From NCBI RefSeq assembly GCF_016907675.1, contig NZ_JAFBCJ010000001.1:744001-808000 (forward strand): a stretch of 64,000 nucleotides of DNA, in the 5' to 3' direction. This stretch comes from Geodermatophilus bullaregiensis (GTDB lineage: Bacteria; Actinomycetota; Actinomycetes; Mycobacteriales; Geodermatophilaceae). The translations under genes were made by a program, and so were the position numbers. This document shows positions 50,584-59,470 of this stretch, in pieces; within the stretch, counting starts at the first letter, position 1; each line of letters starts with the position of its first letter. The notes below the pieces were generated by a model. The model made no database searches and was not told where the DNA came from. It saw only the letters and a program-made list of their open reading frames with translations.

Positions 50584-51387
50584 GTGTCCGGTCGTGCGAT
50601 CGAAGCGGGCCGTTCGGTCCTGTCGCGAGCGGTGGCGGTGGTGGGCGCCTTCGACGAGGCGCACCGAGAGCTCACCGCGACCGAGGTCGCCGAGCGTGCC
50701 GGGCTGCCGCTGTCCACGACGCACCGCCTACTGGCGGAACTGGTCGGTCACGGGCTCCTGAGGCGGCGCGTCGACCGTTACGGCATCGGCCACCGGCTGT
50801 GGTCGTTGGGACAGCTCGCCCCGGTCCAGACCGGTCTCCGCGACGTCGCCGCACCGTTCCTGCAGGACATCCACACGACCACCCGTGCCACGGTGCACCT
50901 CGCGGTCCGCGACGGGACGTCAGCGCTGTATCTCGACCGCGTGTCGGGTCACACCTCGCTGCGGATCGTCAGCAAGCCGGGCAGCCAGCTGCCCCTCCAC
51001 GCCACCGGCGCGGGCAAGGTCCTGCTGGCCCACGCGCCGGCCGACGTGCGCGACCGAGTCCTCGGCGACCTCCCGCGGATGACCCGCTACACCGTGACGC
51101 ACGCCGGCCGGCTCCGCGACCAGCTGCGCCGGGTGCGCGAGCAGGGGTACGCGACGACGTCGGAGGAGATGACGCTCGGCATGTGCTCGGTGGCGGTTCC
51201 CGTGGTCCGGGGAGCGGGCCCGGGCACCCCGGGTGGCGGGACGTCCCCCGAGGTCGTCGCCGCGGTCGGCGTGGTGGTGTCGACGGTCGGCCGTTCCCGC
51301 CCGCGCCTCGTCGCCGTGCTGCAGGTCGCCGCCCGAGGCATCGGCCGCCAACTGGACTCCGCCGGTCCCCCCACCCGATGGGGCTGA
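50584..51387 (+). CDS. IclR family transcriptional regulator
   Basis: 267 aa. The N-terminal winged helix has SRAVAVVGAF, LTATEVAERAGLPLSTTHRLLAEL and the wing LLRRRVDRYGIGHRLW. The ligand-binding domain has TTRATVHLAVRDGTSALYLDRV, LPLHATGAGKVLLAH and YATTSEEMTLGMCSVAVPV. It probably regulates the divergent EthD-like gene, and perhaps the transporter further right; the effector is unknown. It lies between two integrase remnants. Confidence 0.9.
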   Translation: MSGRAIEAGRSVLSRAVAVVGAFDEAHRELTATEVAERAGLPLSTTHRLLAELVGHGLLRRRVDRYGIGHRLWSLGQLAPVQTGLRDVAAPFLQDIHTTTRATVHLAVRDGTSALYLDRVSGHTSLRIVSKPGSQLPLHATGAGKVLLAHAPADVRDRVLGDLPRMTRYTVTHAGRLRDQLRRVREQGYATTSEEMTLGMCSVAVPVVRGAGPGTPGGGTSPEVVAAVGVVVSTVGRSRPRLVAVLQVAARGIGRQLDSAGPPTRWG

Positions 51388-51639
51388 ACGACCGGGCCGG
51401 ACAGAGTTCCACCCAGGGATCTGGGACCTGGCCGGGTCCGCGACCGTGCGTCCTGCGCAGAGCAAGCTGCCACGGAGACGACCCACGGGTCCACCGGCGA
51501 GAGCCCGTGGTCGACTCACGCTCGGCGCCCATGGTCTGGGTCGACGCAAGCAGATCGAACGGCATGAGAACGCGCTGTACTACGACGGGTCGCCAGCACA
51601 GCAGCGACTCCGGCACGTGAGGACGCGTCGCTGCCCGGC

Positions 51640-51750
51640 CAGCGGTGCCCCGTCGGTGTCGAGCGCCGTCTTGGCGCTGCCGTGCCGTAGCCGGTGCTGG
51701 ACGGCCACCTCGGCCAGGGGGGCACCCGACGCCCACGAGCTCCTGGCACG
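51640..51750 (-). pseudogene. Second tyrosine recombinase C-terminal remnant
   Basis: On the minus strand ASGAPLAEVAVQHRLRHG is followed by SAKTALDTDG, matching the integrase pattern (I)ASG...VQxRLRHxSAKTTLDTYG with the nucleophile Tyr replaced by Asp. No open frame continues on either side. The rest of 51388-51789 holds no readable gene. Confidence 0.6.
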
Positions 51751-51789
51751 TCACGGCGGGACGACGCCGAACACCTGCGCCGCGCCACC

Positions 51790-52245
51790 CTAGGCAGACC
51801 CCTGCTCACTCGGTGGGGCAGGAAGGTGCCCGAGCTGACTCAGGACCGTCGTGTTGTCCCACGTCACCCACAACTCGGCGATCTTGCCGTTCTCCACCCG
51901 CAGGACACCCCCGAAGCTGAACTCCGCCTTCTTCCCTGAAGGCGGGAACGGGCCGAGTCGTCCCGTCTGGGTGCCCTCGTAGGTCGCCCAGATGCCTGCC
52001 ATGTCCCCCTCTGCAACGACGTGCCTGAAGATCTGGACGTTGTCCGGAAAGGACTGCGTGTTCTGTCTGAGGAAGTCCTTGAACTGCTCCAGGGTCCTGA
52101 CGTCGACATCCGGAGTCGCCTCACAATGGCGCACGAAGTCCGGGGCGAGTACCTCGTCGAGGAGGTCCAGCTGACGCGTGTTCATGGCCTGCTCCAGACC
52201 CTGGACCAGTGCCTTGGTCCGCTCGAAGCCACCGTTCACGATCAC
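51790..52245 (-). CDS. SnoaL/NTF2-fold protein (ester cyclase-like)
   Basis: 151 aa. ALVQGLEQAMNTRQLDLLDEVLAPDFVRH, then FPDNVQIFRHVVAEGDMAGIWATYEGTQTG and FSFGGVLRVENGKIAELWVTWDN, is the SnoaL-like cyclase/isomerase fold. GAGAGG lies just before GTG 52245; GTG 52239 is equally possible. Codons such as CAT, TGT, GAT, ACT and AGG, rare elsewhere in the window, cluster here, which points to recent transfer. The substrate is unknown. Confidence 0.8.
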   Translation of the reverse strand: MIVNGGFERTKALVQGLEQAMNTRQLDLLDEVLAPDFVRHCEATPDVDVRTLEQFKDFLRQNTQSFPDNVQIFRHVVAEGDMAGIWATYEGTQTGRLGPFPPSGKKAEFSFGGVLRVENGKIAELWVTWDNTTVLSQLGHLPAPPSEQGSA

Positions 52246-52616
52246 GAACCTCTCGTGGAGAGACGACAAGCCAGTTCGCGGGCACCACGAGGCCATCGGG
52301 CTCGAGCACGCCACCACCGGTAGGACGTCGGCGCCGCTGAGCAGCGTGACCGCAGCAGCGTCGCCGCTGCGATAACGCCTCCACCCGCGGGACCGGCTGG
52401 GCGTCGAGCGGCTCGGAGACCCTCACCGCGTCATCGCGGCTCAGACCTCGTGGCCCGGGAACGATTGGTCGTCGCGTCGTCCTGCGCCATCAGGTGTCCA
52501 ACCGTCGTCGGGTGTACGGACTCGGCCTGGATCTGTCGACCGAGCTGGCCCGGCTTGCGGTCCACCGCTCATCCGCGTCCGCCGACCACCCACGCACCGG
52601 TGCGACGACCCGGCAC
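52246..52616. other. Gene-free interval in the accessory block
   Basis: About 370 bp with visibly lower GC than the core and no convincing coding frame, repeat or RNA gene. It may hold promoter sequences for the SnoaL-like gene to the left and decayed DNA. Confidence 0.5.
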
Positions 52617-53078
52617 TCAGGCGCTCGTCCCCGCGATGGGTGGCAGCACGCCGGCCTTCGTCAGCCAGCCGAGCCAGTCGCCGAGGTGCCAGGCCTCGGA
52701 CACCCTGTCCCCGGACCAGTGCAGGACGTGCGCGCCCTCGGCGGACGTGCGGTTCCCGGTCGGGTCCACCCCCGGTAGCAGCTGCGTCGTCCCGGAGAGC
52801 ACGGCCTCGGCCGTCCAGCGGTGCACCGAGGTGGTCCCGTCGACGACGTGCTCGTGCACCTGGACGTGGATCTCGGTGAAGCCGGTGCGGAACCCGGTGA
52901 TGAACTCCCGCAGCTCGGTCCGGCCCATGTCGGGGAACGGAGGCCCGTGGTACGTGACGTCCTCGGCGAAGACCTCGTCCACGGCCGACACGTCGCCCTG
53001 CTCCCAGGCGGCCATGAAGCGGATCATCGCCTCACGCGCCCGGTCCTTCGAGACCGTCGAGCTCGTGCTCTGGGTCAT
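52617..53078 (-). CDS. SnoaL/NTF2-fold protein (ester cyclase-like)
   Basis: 153 aa. AREAMIRFMAAWEQGDVSAVDEVFAEDVTYHGPPFPDMG, then LREFITGFRTGFTEIHVQVHEHVV and VLHWSGDRVSEAWHLGDWLG, is a second SnoaL-like protein, only distantly similar to the one at 51790. Such proteins act as cyclases, isomerases or hydratases, or simply bind small molecules. GGAGTCG lies 6 nt before the ATG. Codon use here is closer to the core genes. Confidence 0.82.
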   Translation of the reverse strand: MTQSTSSTVSKDRAREAMIRFMAAWEQGDVSAVDEVFAEDVTYHGPPFPDMGRTELREFITGFRTGFTEIHVQVHEHVVDGTTSVHRWTAEAVLSGTTQLLPGVDPTGNRTSAEGAHVLHWSGDRVSEAWHLGDWLGWLTKAGVLPPIAGTSA

Positions 53079-53391
53079 GGCACGACTCCTTCGTTCGAGC
53101 GTCCGCGACGCCCTCATGCTCCCCTCGGACCGACGGGGGGAGCCAGGGTCGTCCGGCCCCGGCTCGGGCCGGCCGCCCAGGGACCTCGCAGGCGCGACAG
53201 CGGGACGGTGCCGTCGAGCGCGGTTGGACGAGCCCGAAGCGGCGGTCGTGGTCCCCGCTGCAGGGCCGTCAGGTCGGGACGGCGGGACCGTGGACCGGTA
53301 GCTCGTGCAGCCGCCTCGCCGTCCAGCCGTTCCGACGGTCCCCGCAGCGGGCGGTGACCCGTCACGGCCGGCCGGGCGGCGCGACCGTCCC
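53079..53391. other. Intergenic stretch before the transporter gene
   Basis: About 310 bp with no readable gene. It must carry the promoter of the SnoaL-like gene on the minus strand; I cannot point to a box. Confidence 0.5.
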
Positions 53392-54795
53392 TCAGCGTCC
53401 GGCGCTGGGCCGCGGGTCGGACGGGGCCACCCCGGTCGTCGACTCCGTCCTGCTCGTGCCGGCACCCGGCCCGCCGCGGATCTCGTCCTTGGTGCGGGTC
53501 TCGCGCAGCACGAACGCCGAGACGAACGTGATCACGCCCATGAGGCAGATGTAGGCCGACACCGAGGCCGAGGTGCCCGTGGCCGCCAGCAGCGCGGTCA
53601 TGAGGAACGGGGTGGCCCCGCTCACGAGGATGGCGGCCAGCTGGTAGGCCAACGAGGCCCCCGAGTAGCGGATCCGCGGCTCGAACAGCTCGGCCAGGTA
53701 GGCGGCCAGGGGGCCGTAGGTGAGGGAGGACCCGATCAGCCCGCCGACGAGCGCCAGGAAGATCAGGGGCAGCGACGCGGTGTCGATGAGCCAGAAGAAC
53801 GGGAACGCCCAGAGGGCGATGACCGCCGCGCCCAGCAGGATCGGGGGCCGGCGGCCTATCCGGTCCGACGCCACCCCGCTGAAGTAGATGACGAAGACGG
53901 AGATCGCCGAGGCGGCGAGCGTGATGGCGAGCAGCTCGTCGCGGTCGACGCCGAGGTCGCGGGTGGCGTAGTCGAGCACTCCGGCGATGCTGATGTAGAA
54001 GATCGCGTTGGTGCCGAACAGCAGTCCCGCGCCCAGCAGCACCGGCCGGCGGTGCTTGCGCACGACCTCCATGATCGGCGCCTGCGCCACCTGGGCCTCG
54101 GGAGCGTGGCCGTGGCGTTCCTGCAGCTGACGGAAGACCGGGGTGTCCTCGACCCGCAGCTGGATGAACATGACCACGGGCAGCAGCACGGCGCTGGCCA
54201 GGAACGGGATGCGCCATCCCCAGGACACGAAGGCCTCGGCGCTCACCGTGGCGCTCACCACCAGGAAGACGACGTTGCCCAAGATGACGCCGAGGGGGAC
54301 GCCCATCTGCCCGAAGGTGCCCGCCCGCCCCTGGCGGTCCCGCCCGGCGTTCTCGGTGAGCAGGAGGATGACCCCGCCCCACTGTCCGCCGACCGCGATG
54401 CCCTGCAGGAAGCGCAGCGTGACCAGCGCGATCGGTGCGAGCACGCCGATCGAGTCGGCCGTGGGCAGCAGGCCGATGAGGAAGGTCGCCGACCCCATCA
54501 GGACCAGGCACGTGACGAGCGCCGGCTTGCGGCCGACCTTGTCCCCGAAGTGGCCGAACACCAGACCGCCGATGGGACGGGCGATGAAGCCGGCCCAGAA
54601 GGTGCTGAAGGCCAGCAACGTGCCGACGAGCGGGGAGGCGTTGGGGAAGAACAGCTCCCCGAACACCAACGCCGCCGCCGTGGCGTAGATGAAGAAGTCG
54701 TACCACTCGATCGAGCTCCCGATGAGCCCCGCGGCCATGAGTCTGCGCAGCGACCGGGGGTCGAGCGCAGGGGTCTCGCTTCGCTGAGTCGTCAT
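53392..54795 (-). CDS. MFS transporter, metabolite:H+ symporter (MHS) group
   Basis: 467 aa with twelve predicted helices. AAGLIGSSIEWYDFFIYATAAALVF at the N-terminus and FGHFGDKVGRKPAL in loop 2-3 are hallmarks of the MHS group (ShiA/ProP/KgtP-like), which takes up carboxylates, betaines or aromatic acids with protons. The repeated loop VASDRIGRRPPIL appears in the second half. ATG 54795 has ACAGGA 7 nt upstream; ATG 54813 has none. The neighbouring SnoaL and EthD-like genes suggest uptake of a catabolised organic acid, which is inference. Confidence 0.9.
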   Translation of the reverse strand: MTTQRSETPALDPRSLRRLMAAGLIGSSIEWYDFFIYATAAALVFGELFFPNASPLVGTLLAFSTFWAGFIARPIGGLVFGHFGDKVGRKPALVTCLVLMGSATFLIGLLPTADSIGVLAPIALVTLRFLQGIAVGGQWGGVILLLTENAGRDRQGRAGTFGQMGVPLGVILGNVVFLVVSATVSAEAFVSWGWRIPFLASAVLLPVVMFIQLRVEDTPVFRQLQERHGHAPEAQVAQAPIMEVVRKHRRPVLLGAGLLFGTNAIFYISIAGVLDYATRDLGVDRDELLAITLAASAISVFVIYFSGVASDRIGRRPPILLGAAVIALWAFPFFWLIDTASLPLIFLALVGGLIGSSLTYGPLAAYLAELFEPRIRYSGASLAYQLAAILVSGATPFLMTALLAATGTSASVSAYICLMGVITFVSAFVLRETRTKDEIRGGPGAGTSRTESTTGVAPSDPRPSAGR

Positions 54796-54968
54796 CGCAG
54801 TTCCTGTCGCCATCGCAGGGGCGCCATCGACCTCGCTGGCAGGCTATGGGTGCGGTGCGGTGCCGGCAAACGCTGGCGAGAACGCGCCGACCGCGCGCCG
54901 GCCCGTCGACGAGCACCCCCGCCGTACCCTGGGGACCCGGTCCGTCGGTCCCGGGAGGACAGCACCGC

Positions 54969-56018
54969 ATGCCCTTCGCGCCGCGTCGCCGCCCGCCCGG
55001 CGACTCCCCGCCCGAGCAGCAGTGGACCGACCGGTCGCCCGCCCGGAGCACGTCGCGGCCGGCGGCCGACGACGACGGGCTCCGGCACCACGAGGACCCG
55101 TGGGCTGCTCCCCCGCCCACCCCTGGGACCCCTCCTCCGCAGGCGCCGCACCGCCCGGACACCCGGTGGCGTGGGGACGACGTCCCGCCCCCGGACGTCC
55201 CGGAGCGCCGGGGACGTCGCCGGCTGCGCCGCGCGGGCCGCATCCTGGTCGTCGCCTTCCTGCTGCAGGCGCTGCTCCTGCTGTCCCTGCGCTGGATCGA
55301 CCCGCCGACGACGGCGTTCATGCTGGCCAACGACCAGGGCGCCATCCAGCAGTCGGTCCCGGTCGAGCACGTGTCGCGCAACTTCCTCGCCGCCGTCATC
55401 GCACACGAGGACCAGCCGCTCCCCTACCGCGACGGCGCCTTCACCTGGGACGAGCTCTCCGGCCGCGCCGAGGCACACCTGCGCGGCGAGGAGGACCCGT
55501 CCGGGTCGACCATCCCCCAGCAGGTGGCGAAGAACCTCTTCCTCAACCAGGAGATGAGCGCCTGGCGCAAGGCGGTCGAGGCCGGCCTGGCGGTGGAGCT
55601 GGCGCTGGTGCTCGACGACCGTCGCATGCTCGAGCTGTACGTCAACCACGCGCAGCTCGGTCCGCGGGTCTACGGCATCTGCTCGGCCAGCTGGTACTAC
55701 TTCGACACCCCGCCGTCCACGCTGACCGTCGACCAGGCCGTGCAGCTGGTCGGCCTGCTGCCCTCACCGGGACACGTCCAGCGGGCGCCCGGCGGCGGGC
55801 TGGACTTCCAGGTGGACGACGGCCTCGGCTGGCTGTCGCGCTCGCACGTGGTCAACGCGCAGAACCGGGTCCCGCGGCACATCGCGGCGCAGGGCTTCCA
55901 GCCGGTCGAGGACGCCGGGATCGAGGGACTCGCCCAGGACCAGCCGGACACCGACGACGACTGCTCGGAGAGGCCCGAGGAGGTCGCCGAGCTCATCGCC
56001 GAGGAGGGCGGGCGGTGA
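54969..56018 (+). CDS. mtgA: Monofunctional biosynthetic peptidoglycan transglycosylase (GT51)
   Basis: 349 aa. A Pro-rich cytoplasmic tail of about 90 residues precedes one membrane helix (ILVVAFLLQALLLLSLRW) and the GT51 domain: AAVIAHEDQPLPYRDG carries the catalytic Glu, then GSTIPQQVAKNLFLNQ, WRKAVEAGLAVEL and MLELYVNHAQLGPRVYGIC. It polymerises lipid II into glycan strands. The usual EDxxFxxHxG motif is altered after the Glu. GGAGGACAG lies upstream of the ATG. No transpeptidase domain. Confidence 0.85.
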   Translation: MPFAPRRRPPGDSPPEQQWTDRSPARSTSRPAADDDGLRHHEDPWAAPPPTPGTPPPQAPHRPDTRWRGDDVPPPDVPERRGRRRLRRAGRILVVAFLLQALLLLSLRWIDPPTTAFMLANDQGAIQQSVPVEHVSRNFLAAVIAHEDQPLPYRDGAFTWDELSGRAEAHLRGEEDPSGSTIPQQVAKNLFLNQEMSAWRKAVEAGLAVELALVLDDRRMLELYVNHAQLGPRVYGICSASWYYFDTPPSTLTVDQAVQLVGLLPSPGHVQRAPGGGLDFQVDDGLGWLSRSHVVNAQNRVPRHIAAQGFQPVEDAGIEGLAQDQPDTDDDCSERPEEVAELIAEEGGR

Positions 56019-56127
56019 GCACCCTGCGCCGGTGAGGCCCCGGCCGCGCAGCTGATCACGGCGGCCGGCAGCGCCGGTGGTCGCAGTCCGGTCGGGACAC
56101 CGGCGTCTCCCGCCATCGCCGACACGG

Positions 56128-56161
56128 GTACGACCGTCTCATTCTTCTGGTACGGTCGTAC
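56128..56161. promoter_or_regulatory. Palindromic operator upstream of the SMR pump
   Basis: GTACGACCGT and ACGGTCGTAC are perfect 10-bp arms with a 14-bp spacer, 28 bp before the SMR start. The gene after the pump encodes a TetR regulator, the obvious ligand. Confidence 0.8.
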
Positions 56162-56189
56162 TGGTCGTCACTCGTGTGGGAGGTGGGAC

Positions 56190-56516
56190 GTGGCCTGGGC
56201 CCTCGTCGTCGTCGCCGGGCTCTTCGAGACCGCCTTCGCGGTGTCGTTGAAGCAGTCGGAGAACTTCACCCGCCTGTGGTGGACGGTCTCCTTCATCGCC
56301 TGCGCCGCGGCCAGCTTCGCGCTCCTGTCCCTGGCGCTGAAGACACTCCCGGTCGGGACGGCCTACGCGGTGTGGACCGGGATCGGCGCCGGCGGCACGG
56401 CCGTCGTCGGGATGTTCTTCCTCGGCGACCCGGTCACGACCGTGCGGATCGTGGCGATCCTGCTCATCCTCGGCGGGGTGCTCGCGCTGCAGCTCGCACC
56501 GTCCGCCGCGCACTGA
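56190..56516 (+). CDS. Small multidrug resistance (SMR) efflux protein
   Basis: 108 aa with four helices. The membrane Glu essential for proton/substrate exchange is in GLFETAFAVSLK, and YAVWTGIGAGGTAVVG with LLILGGVLAL is typical of SugE/Gdx and Emr-like pumps. Gdx-type exporters carry guanidinium; which group this belongs to is not settled by eye. It is co-translated with the TetR gene (TGATG overlap). Confidence 0.9.
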   Translation: MAWALVVVAGLFETAFAVSLKQSENFTRLWWTVSFIACAAASFALLSLALKTLPVGTAYAVWTGIGAGGTAVVGMFFLGDPVTTVRIVAILLILGGVLALQLAPSAAH

Positions 56517-57085
56517 TGACCGGGCTGACGGCCAAGGGCCGGGCCCGCCGCGCCGCGATCGTCGAGACGGCCGCACGGCTGGTGCTGACCGACGGGCCCG
56601 ACGCGCTGTCCCACCGCGCCGTCGCCTCCGCGTCGGGGCTCCCGCTGGCCGCGACCACCTACTACTTCGACAGCCTCGACGACCTGCGGACCGCGGCCGT
56701 CGAGCAGGTGGTCCGGGCCGAGGTCGCGGAGGCCGAGCAGGCGGTCGCCGCCCTCCCCCGGAGGGCGCGCTCGGCCGCCGCCACGGCCAGGCTCGTCGCC
56801 GACGTCGTCCTGGGTCCGGGGCGGCACGGCGACGAGGAGCTCCACTCGCTCTACGAGCGGTTCCTCGCCTGCGGGAGACACCCTGCCCTGCGCCCCGTCC
56901 TCCGGAGCGCCCGCGCCCGGATCGACGCCGCGCTGACGGAGACGCTGGACCGGTGCGGCCACGCCGGCGCGGACGTGACCACGCTGGTCGCGCTCGTCGA
57001 CGGGTCGGTGGTCTCCGCACTCGTCGAGGGAGACGGCTCGGCGCGCCGGCGCGCGGAGGAGGCGGTCACCGCGGCACTGAGCTGA
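56516..57085 (+). CDS. TetR family transcriptional regulator
   Basis: 189 aa. N-terminal HTH: RRAAIVETAARLVLTDGPDALSHRAVASASGLPLAATTYYF, with the turn SGLPLAATTYYF typical of TetR recognition helices. The C-terminal domain is all helical and specific to this subgroup. It overlaps the SMR gene by one base and probably represses the pair through the palindrome upstream of the pump. Confidence 0.9.
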   Translation: MTGLTAKGRARRAAIVETAARLVLTDGPDALSHRAVASASGLPLAATTYYFDSLDDLRTAAVEQVVRAEVAEAEQAVAALPRRARSAAATARLVADVVLGPGRHGDEELHSLYERFLACGRHPALRPVLRSARARIDAALTETLDRCGHAGADVTTLVALVDGSVVSALVEGDGSARRRAEEAVTAALS

Positions 57086-57517
57086 CCGCGCCGGTCCGCC
57101 GGTCCCGTCCCGCCCGGTCGGTGCAGCCGCCGGCGGCCCGGCGGCTGGCTGTCGAACCGCCGGACCTGGGCGCGCCGGGCTGCCGGCGGCTCACCGCGCC
57201 GTGCCCGTTCTGTGCCCCGATCACCGGGGTCCCACGCGCGGTGGTGCACGCGGTCTGCACCCGCCCGAGCCGGTCGCCGCTCGGGACACGACGCGGCCGC
57301 GGCGCCGCGGGCCTGCTGCTGCAGCCGCACCGGCGTGCACGGACCGCCCGACGGACCGCTCCCGGGCAGGGCCGGCGGGTACGGTGGCGGTGACGCCGCA
57401 CCAACGGCTCCTGGCGGGTCACGGCGACCCGGCGGACCGCGGGCCGCTCCAGGGCGGGCCCACTCCGGGGGTCGAGCACCACCGTCGACCGGCCGGACCC
57501 GACGGATCGGACCCGCC
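57086..57517. other. Intergenic region upstream of the GAF-ANTAR gene
   Basis: About 430 bp with no readable gene. The frames here are Arg/Pro-rich noise. No sigma-factor consensus that I can defend. Confidence 0.5.
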
Positions 57518-58270
57518 ATGAGCGCCGATCAGCGACCGTCCGGCCTCCTCGACGTCAACGCCGCCCTCGCGGAACTCGGTCGGCTGTCCTACACGGACAC
57601 GTCGATGGACGCGATGCTGCAGCGGATCGCCGAGCTGTCCAAGCAGGTGATCCCCGGCGTCGCCGAGGCCTCGGTCAGCCTCGTGGCCAACGACAAGGCC
57701 CTCACCGCGGCCTTCACCGGCCGGCTCGCGCTCGACCTCGACGAGTCCCAGTACGGCCGCGGCTACGGCCCCTGCCTGGAGGCCGCCGTCGGCGAGGAGG
57801 TCCGGGAGATCACCGACGCCCGGGAGGAGACGCGCTGGGCCGACTACGCCGAGGCCTGCGTGGCACGGGGCGCCCTCAGCTCGGTGTCCGTGCCGGTGCC
57901 GGTGCGGGCGGGCATCCACGGGGCGCTGAACCTCTACGCGGTCGGGCCGGCGGCGTTCGACGACGCCGCCAAGGAGACCGCCCGGGCCTTCGCCTCCTAC
58001 GCGGCCGTGGCGGTGCACAACGTGCAGCTCTACGAGAGCACCCGCGAGCTGGCCGAGAACCTGGACGCCGCCATGCGGACCCGGGCGGTCATCGAACAGG
58101 CCAAGGGCGTCCTGATGAGCCAGCGCCGCTGCGACGCCACGGAGGCCTTCGCCCTGCTCGCGGGCGCCTCGCAGCGGTCCAACCGGAAGCTGCGGGACAT
58201 CGCACAGGCGATCGTCGACGGCGTCAGTGGCGGCCACGGGCGAGGCGCTGGGGGATCGCCGCCCGCGTGA
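57518..58270 (+). CDS. GAF-ANTAR RNA-binding antiterminator protein
   Basis: 250 aa. The GAF domain (about 15-170) has SVSLVANDKALTAAFTGRLALDLDESQ, GYGPCLEAA and SVSVPVPVRAGIHGALNLYAV. The ANTAR domain (about 180-240) has AMRTRAVIEQAKGVLMSQRRCDATEAFALL and RKLRDIAQAIV. ANTAR domains bind paired hexaloop RNA hairpins and prevent termination. There are no partners in an operon; its target transcripts are unknown. It converges on the MEDS-kinase gene. Confidence 0.92.
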   Translation: MSADQRPSGLLDVNAALAELGRLSYTDTSMDAMLQRIAELSKQVIPGVAEASVSLVANDKALTAAFTGRLALDLDESQYGRGYGPCLEAAVGEEVREITDAREETRWADYAEACVARGALSSVSVPVPVRAGIHGALNLYAVGPAAFDDAAKETARAFASYAAVAVHNVQLYESTRELAENLDAAMRTRAVIEQAKGVLMSQRRCDATEAFALLAGASQRSNRKLRDIAQAIVDGVSGGHGRGAGGSPPA

Positions 58271-58297
58271 GCCACCCGGCGCGGGTGCCCTCCGTGG

Positions 58298-59278
58298 TCA
58301 GGCCCACCGGGTGGACAGCCGCACGCTGCTGCCCCGCTCGTCGCGGCGGATGGCGACGTGGTCGCACAGCTGGCGGGCCAGCCACAGGCCCATGCCGCCG
58401 TGGGAGAGGTCCTCGCCGTGCGCCGGTCCGTAGCCGGCGTACGGGTCGTCGGGACCCGGCCCGGAGTCGCGGATGGTGCAGACCACCCGGCCCGGCGCCG
58501 TCCACAGCCGCAACCCGGCGGGTGACCTCCCGTGCCGGACGGCGTTGGTCACCATCTCGTCCACGGCCATGAGGAAGTCCTCGAGGACGTCGGCCGGCCC
58601 GTCGACGGTGCCGAGGTGCGCCCGGACGGCGTGCCGCAGACCGGGGAAGTCGGCGACGTCGTCGTCGGCCAGCGCCGGCGGCGTCGTCTCCAGCGGCTCG
58701 TCGGGCACCGGCAGGGCGCGCAGGTAGGCGGCCGGGTCGACGTAGTCGGGGTTGGCGACCAGTCCGTCCGCGGCGAGCAGTCGCGGGTGGGTCTGCCGGG
58801 CGGTGGCCACGAGCGGCTCGGGCAGCCGGGAGTTGAACAGGCAGAGCCCCCACAGCGGCAAGGGAGCGAAGGCGGTGTTGAGGACCGCCTCGTAGGCCTG
58901 CCACTCCCGCCAGTCGGCGGCCGTGGTGCCGAAGTCCACCTCCCCGACGACGCGGACGCGCCGTCCGGGGGCGGCGTGCTCGGTGGCGAAGCGGCGGATC
59001 GTCGCGATCGCCGTGGGCGTGCGGGACCGGTACAGGCCGTGCCGGTCGACGACCATCACGCGCGGGTCGTCGCCGGTGGCCTCGCGCAGCGGACCGGTGG
59101 TCTCCGGAGCGGTGGCGATGACGGCGGCGTCCCCGGCGGCCAGGCCGTCCCGGAGCCAGGTGGCCGCGACCGCGGCCACCTGCTCGACGGTGTCGTAGAG
59201 CAGGGCATCGTGCACCAGGCCCGGCGCCGCAGCACCGGCCTCGTCGTGCCCGCCGTCGGCGGTGTCGTGCAGGTGCAC
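58298..59278 (-). CDS. MEDS sensory domain + HATPase anti-sigma/histidine-kinase-like protein
   Basis: 326 aa. The N-terminal MEDS domain (about 20-185) has LVHDALLYDTVEQVAAVAATWLRDGL, VDRHGLYR and RVVGEVDFG. The C-terminal HATPase domain (about 215-325) has VDEMVTNAVRHG (N box), IRDSGPGPDDPY (G1) and GGMGLWLARQLCD (G2). The H box of a true histidine kinase is missing, so it is more likely an RsbW-type anti-sigma factor or switch kinase. GGGGAG lies 5 nt before GTG 59278. It is divergent from the SpoIIE phosphatase gene, a natural partner. Confidence 0.88.
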   Translation of the reverse strand: MHLHDTADGGHDEAGAAAPGLVHDALLYDTVEQVAAVAATWLRDGLAAGDAAVIATAPETTGPLREATGDDPRVMVVDRHGLYRSRTPTAIATIRRFATEHAAPGRRVRVVGEVDFGTTAADWREWQAYEAVLNTAFAPLPLWGLCLFNSRLPEPLVATARQTHPRLLAADGLVANPDYVDPAAYLRALPVPDEPLETTPPALADDDVADFPGLRHAVRAHLGTVDGPADVLEDFLMAVDEMVTNAVRHGRSPAGLRLWTAPGRVVCTIRDSGPGPDDPYAGYGPAHGEDLSHGGMGLWLARQLCDHVAIRRDERGSSVRLSTRWA

Positions 59279-59470
59279 GCGTGCTCCCCCGTCGTGGTCA
59301 CCGGTCTGCCGGCCGTGGACCGAGCCGTCGTCGTCACCGTACGGTCGGGTTTCAGTACCCGTCCCGGCCCGGACTACGCCAGAGGTGGCCACCGGCCGAG
59401 AGTGGCCATCTGGGGGGGACGTCCGGGCGGCGCCGGGGTCGCCCACCACCGCCCCGTGCAGGATGGGGGC

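Noticed and set aside
59279-59470. SigB/SigF-type promoter (GTTT-n-GGGTA) between the stress-signalling genes
   Set aside because: GGGTTTCAGTACCC is present but no correctly spaced GGGTA box follows on either strand.
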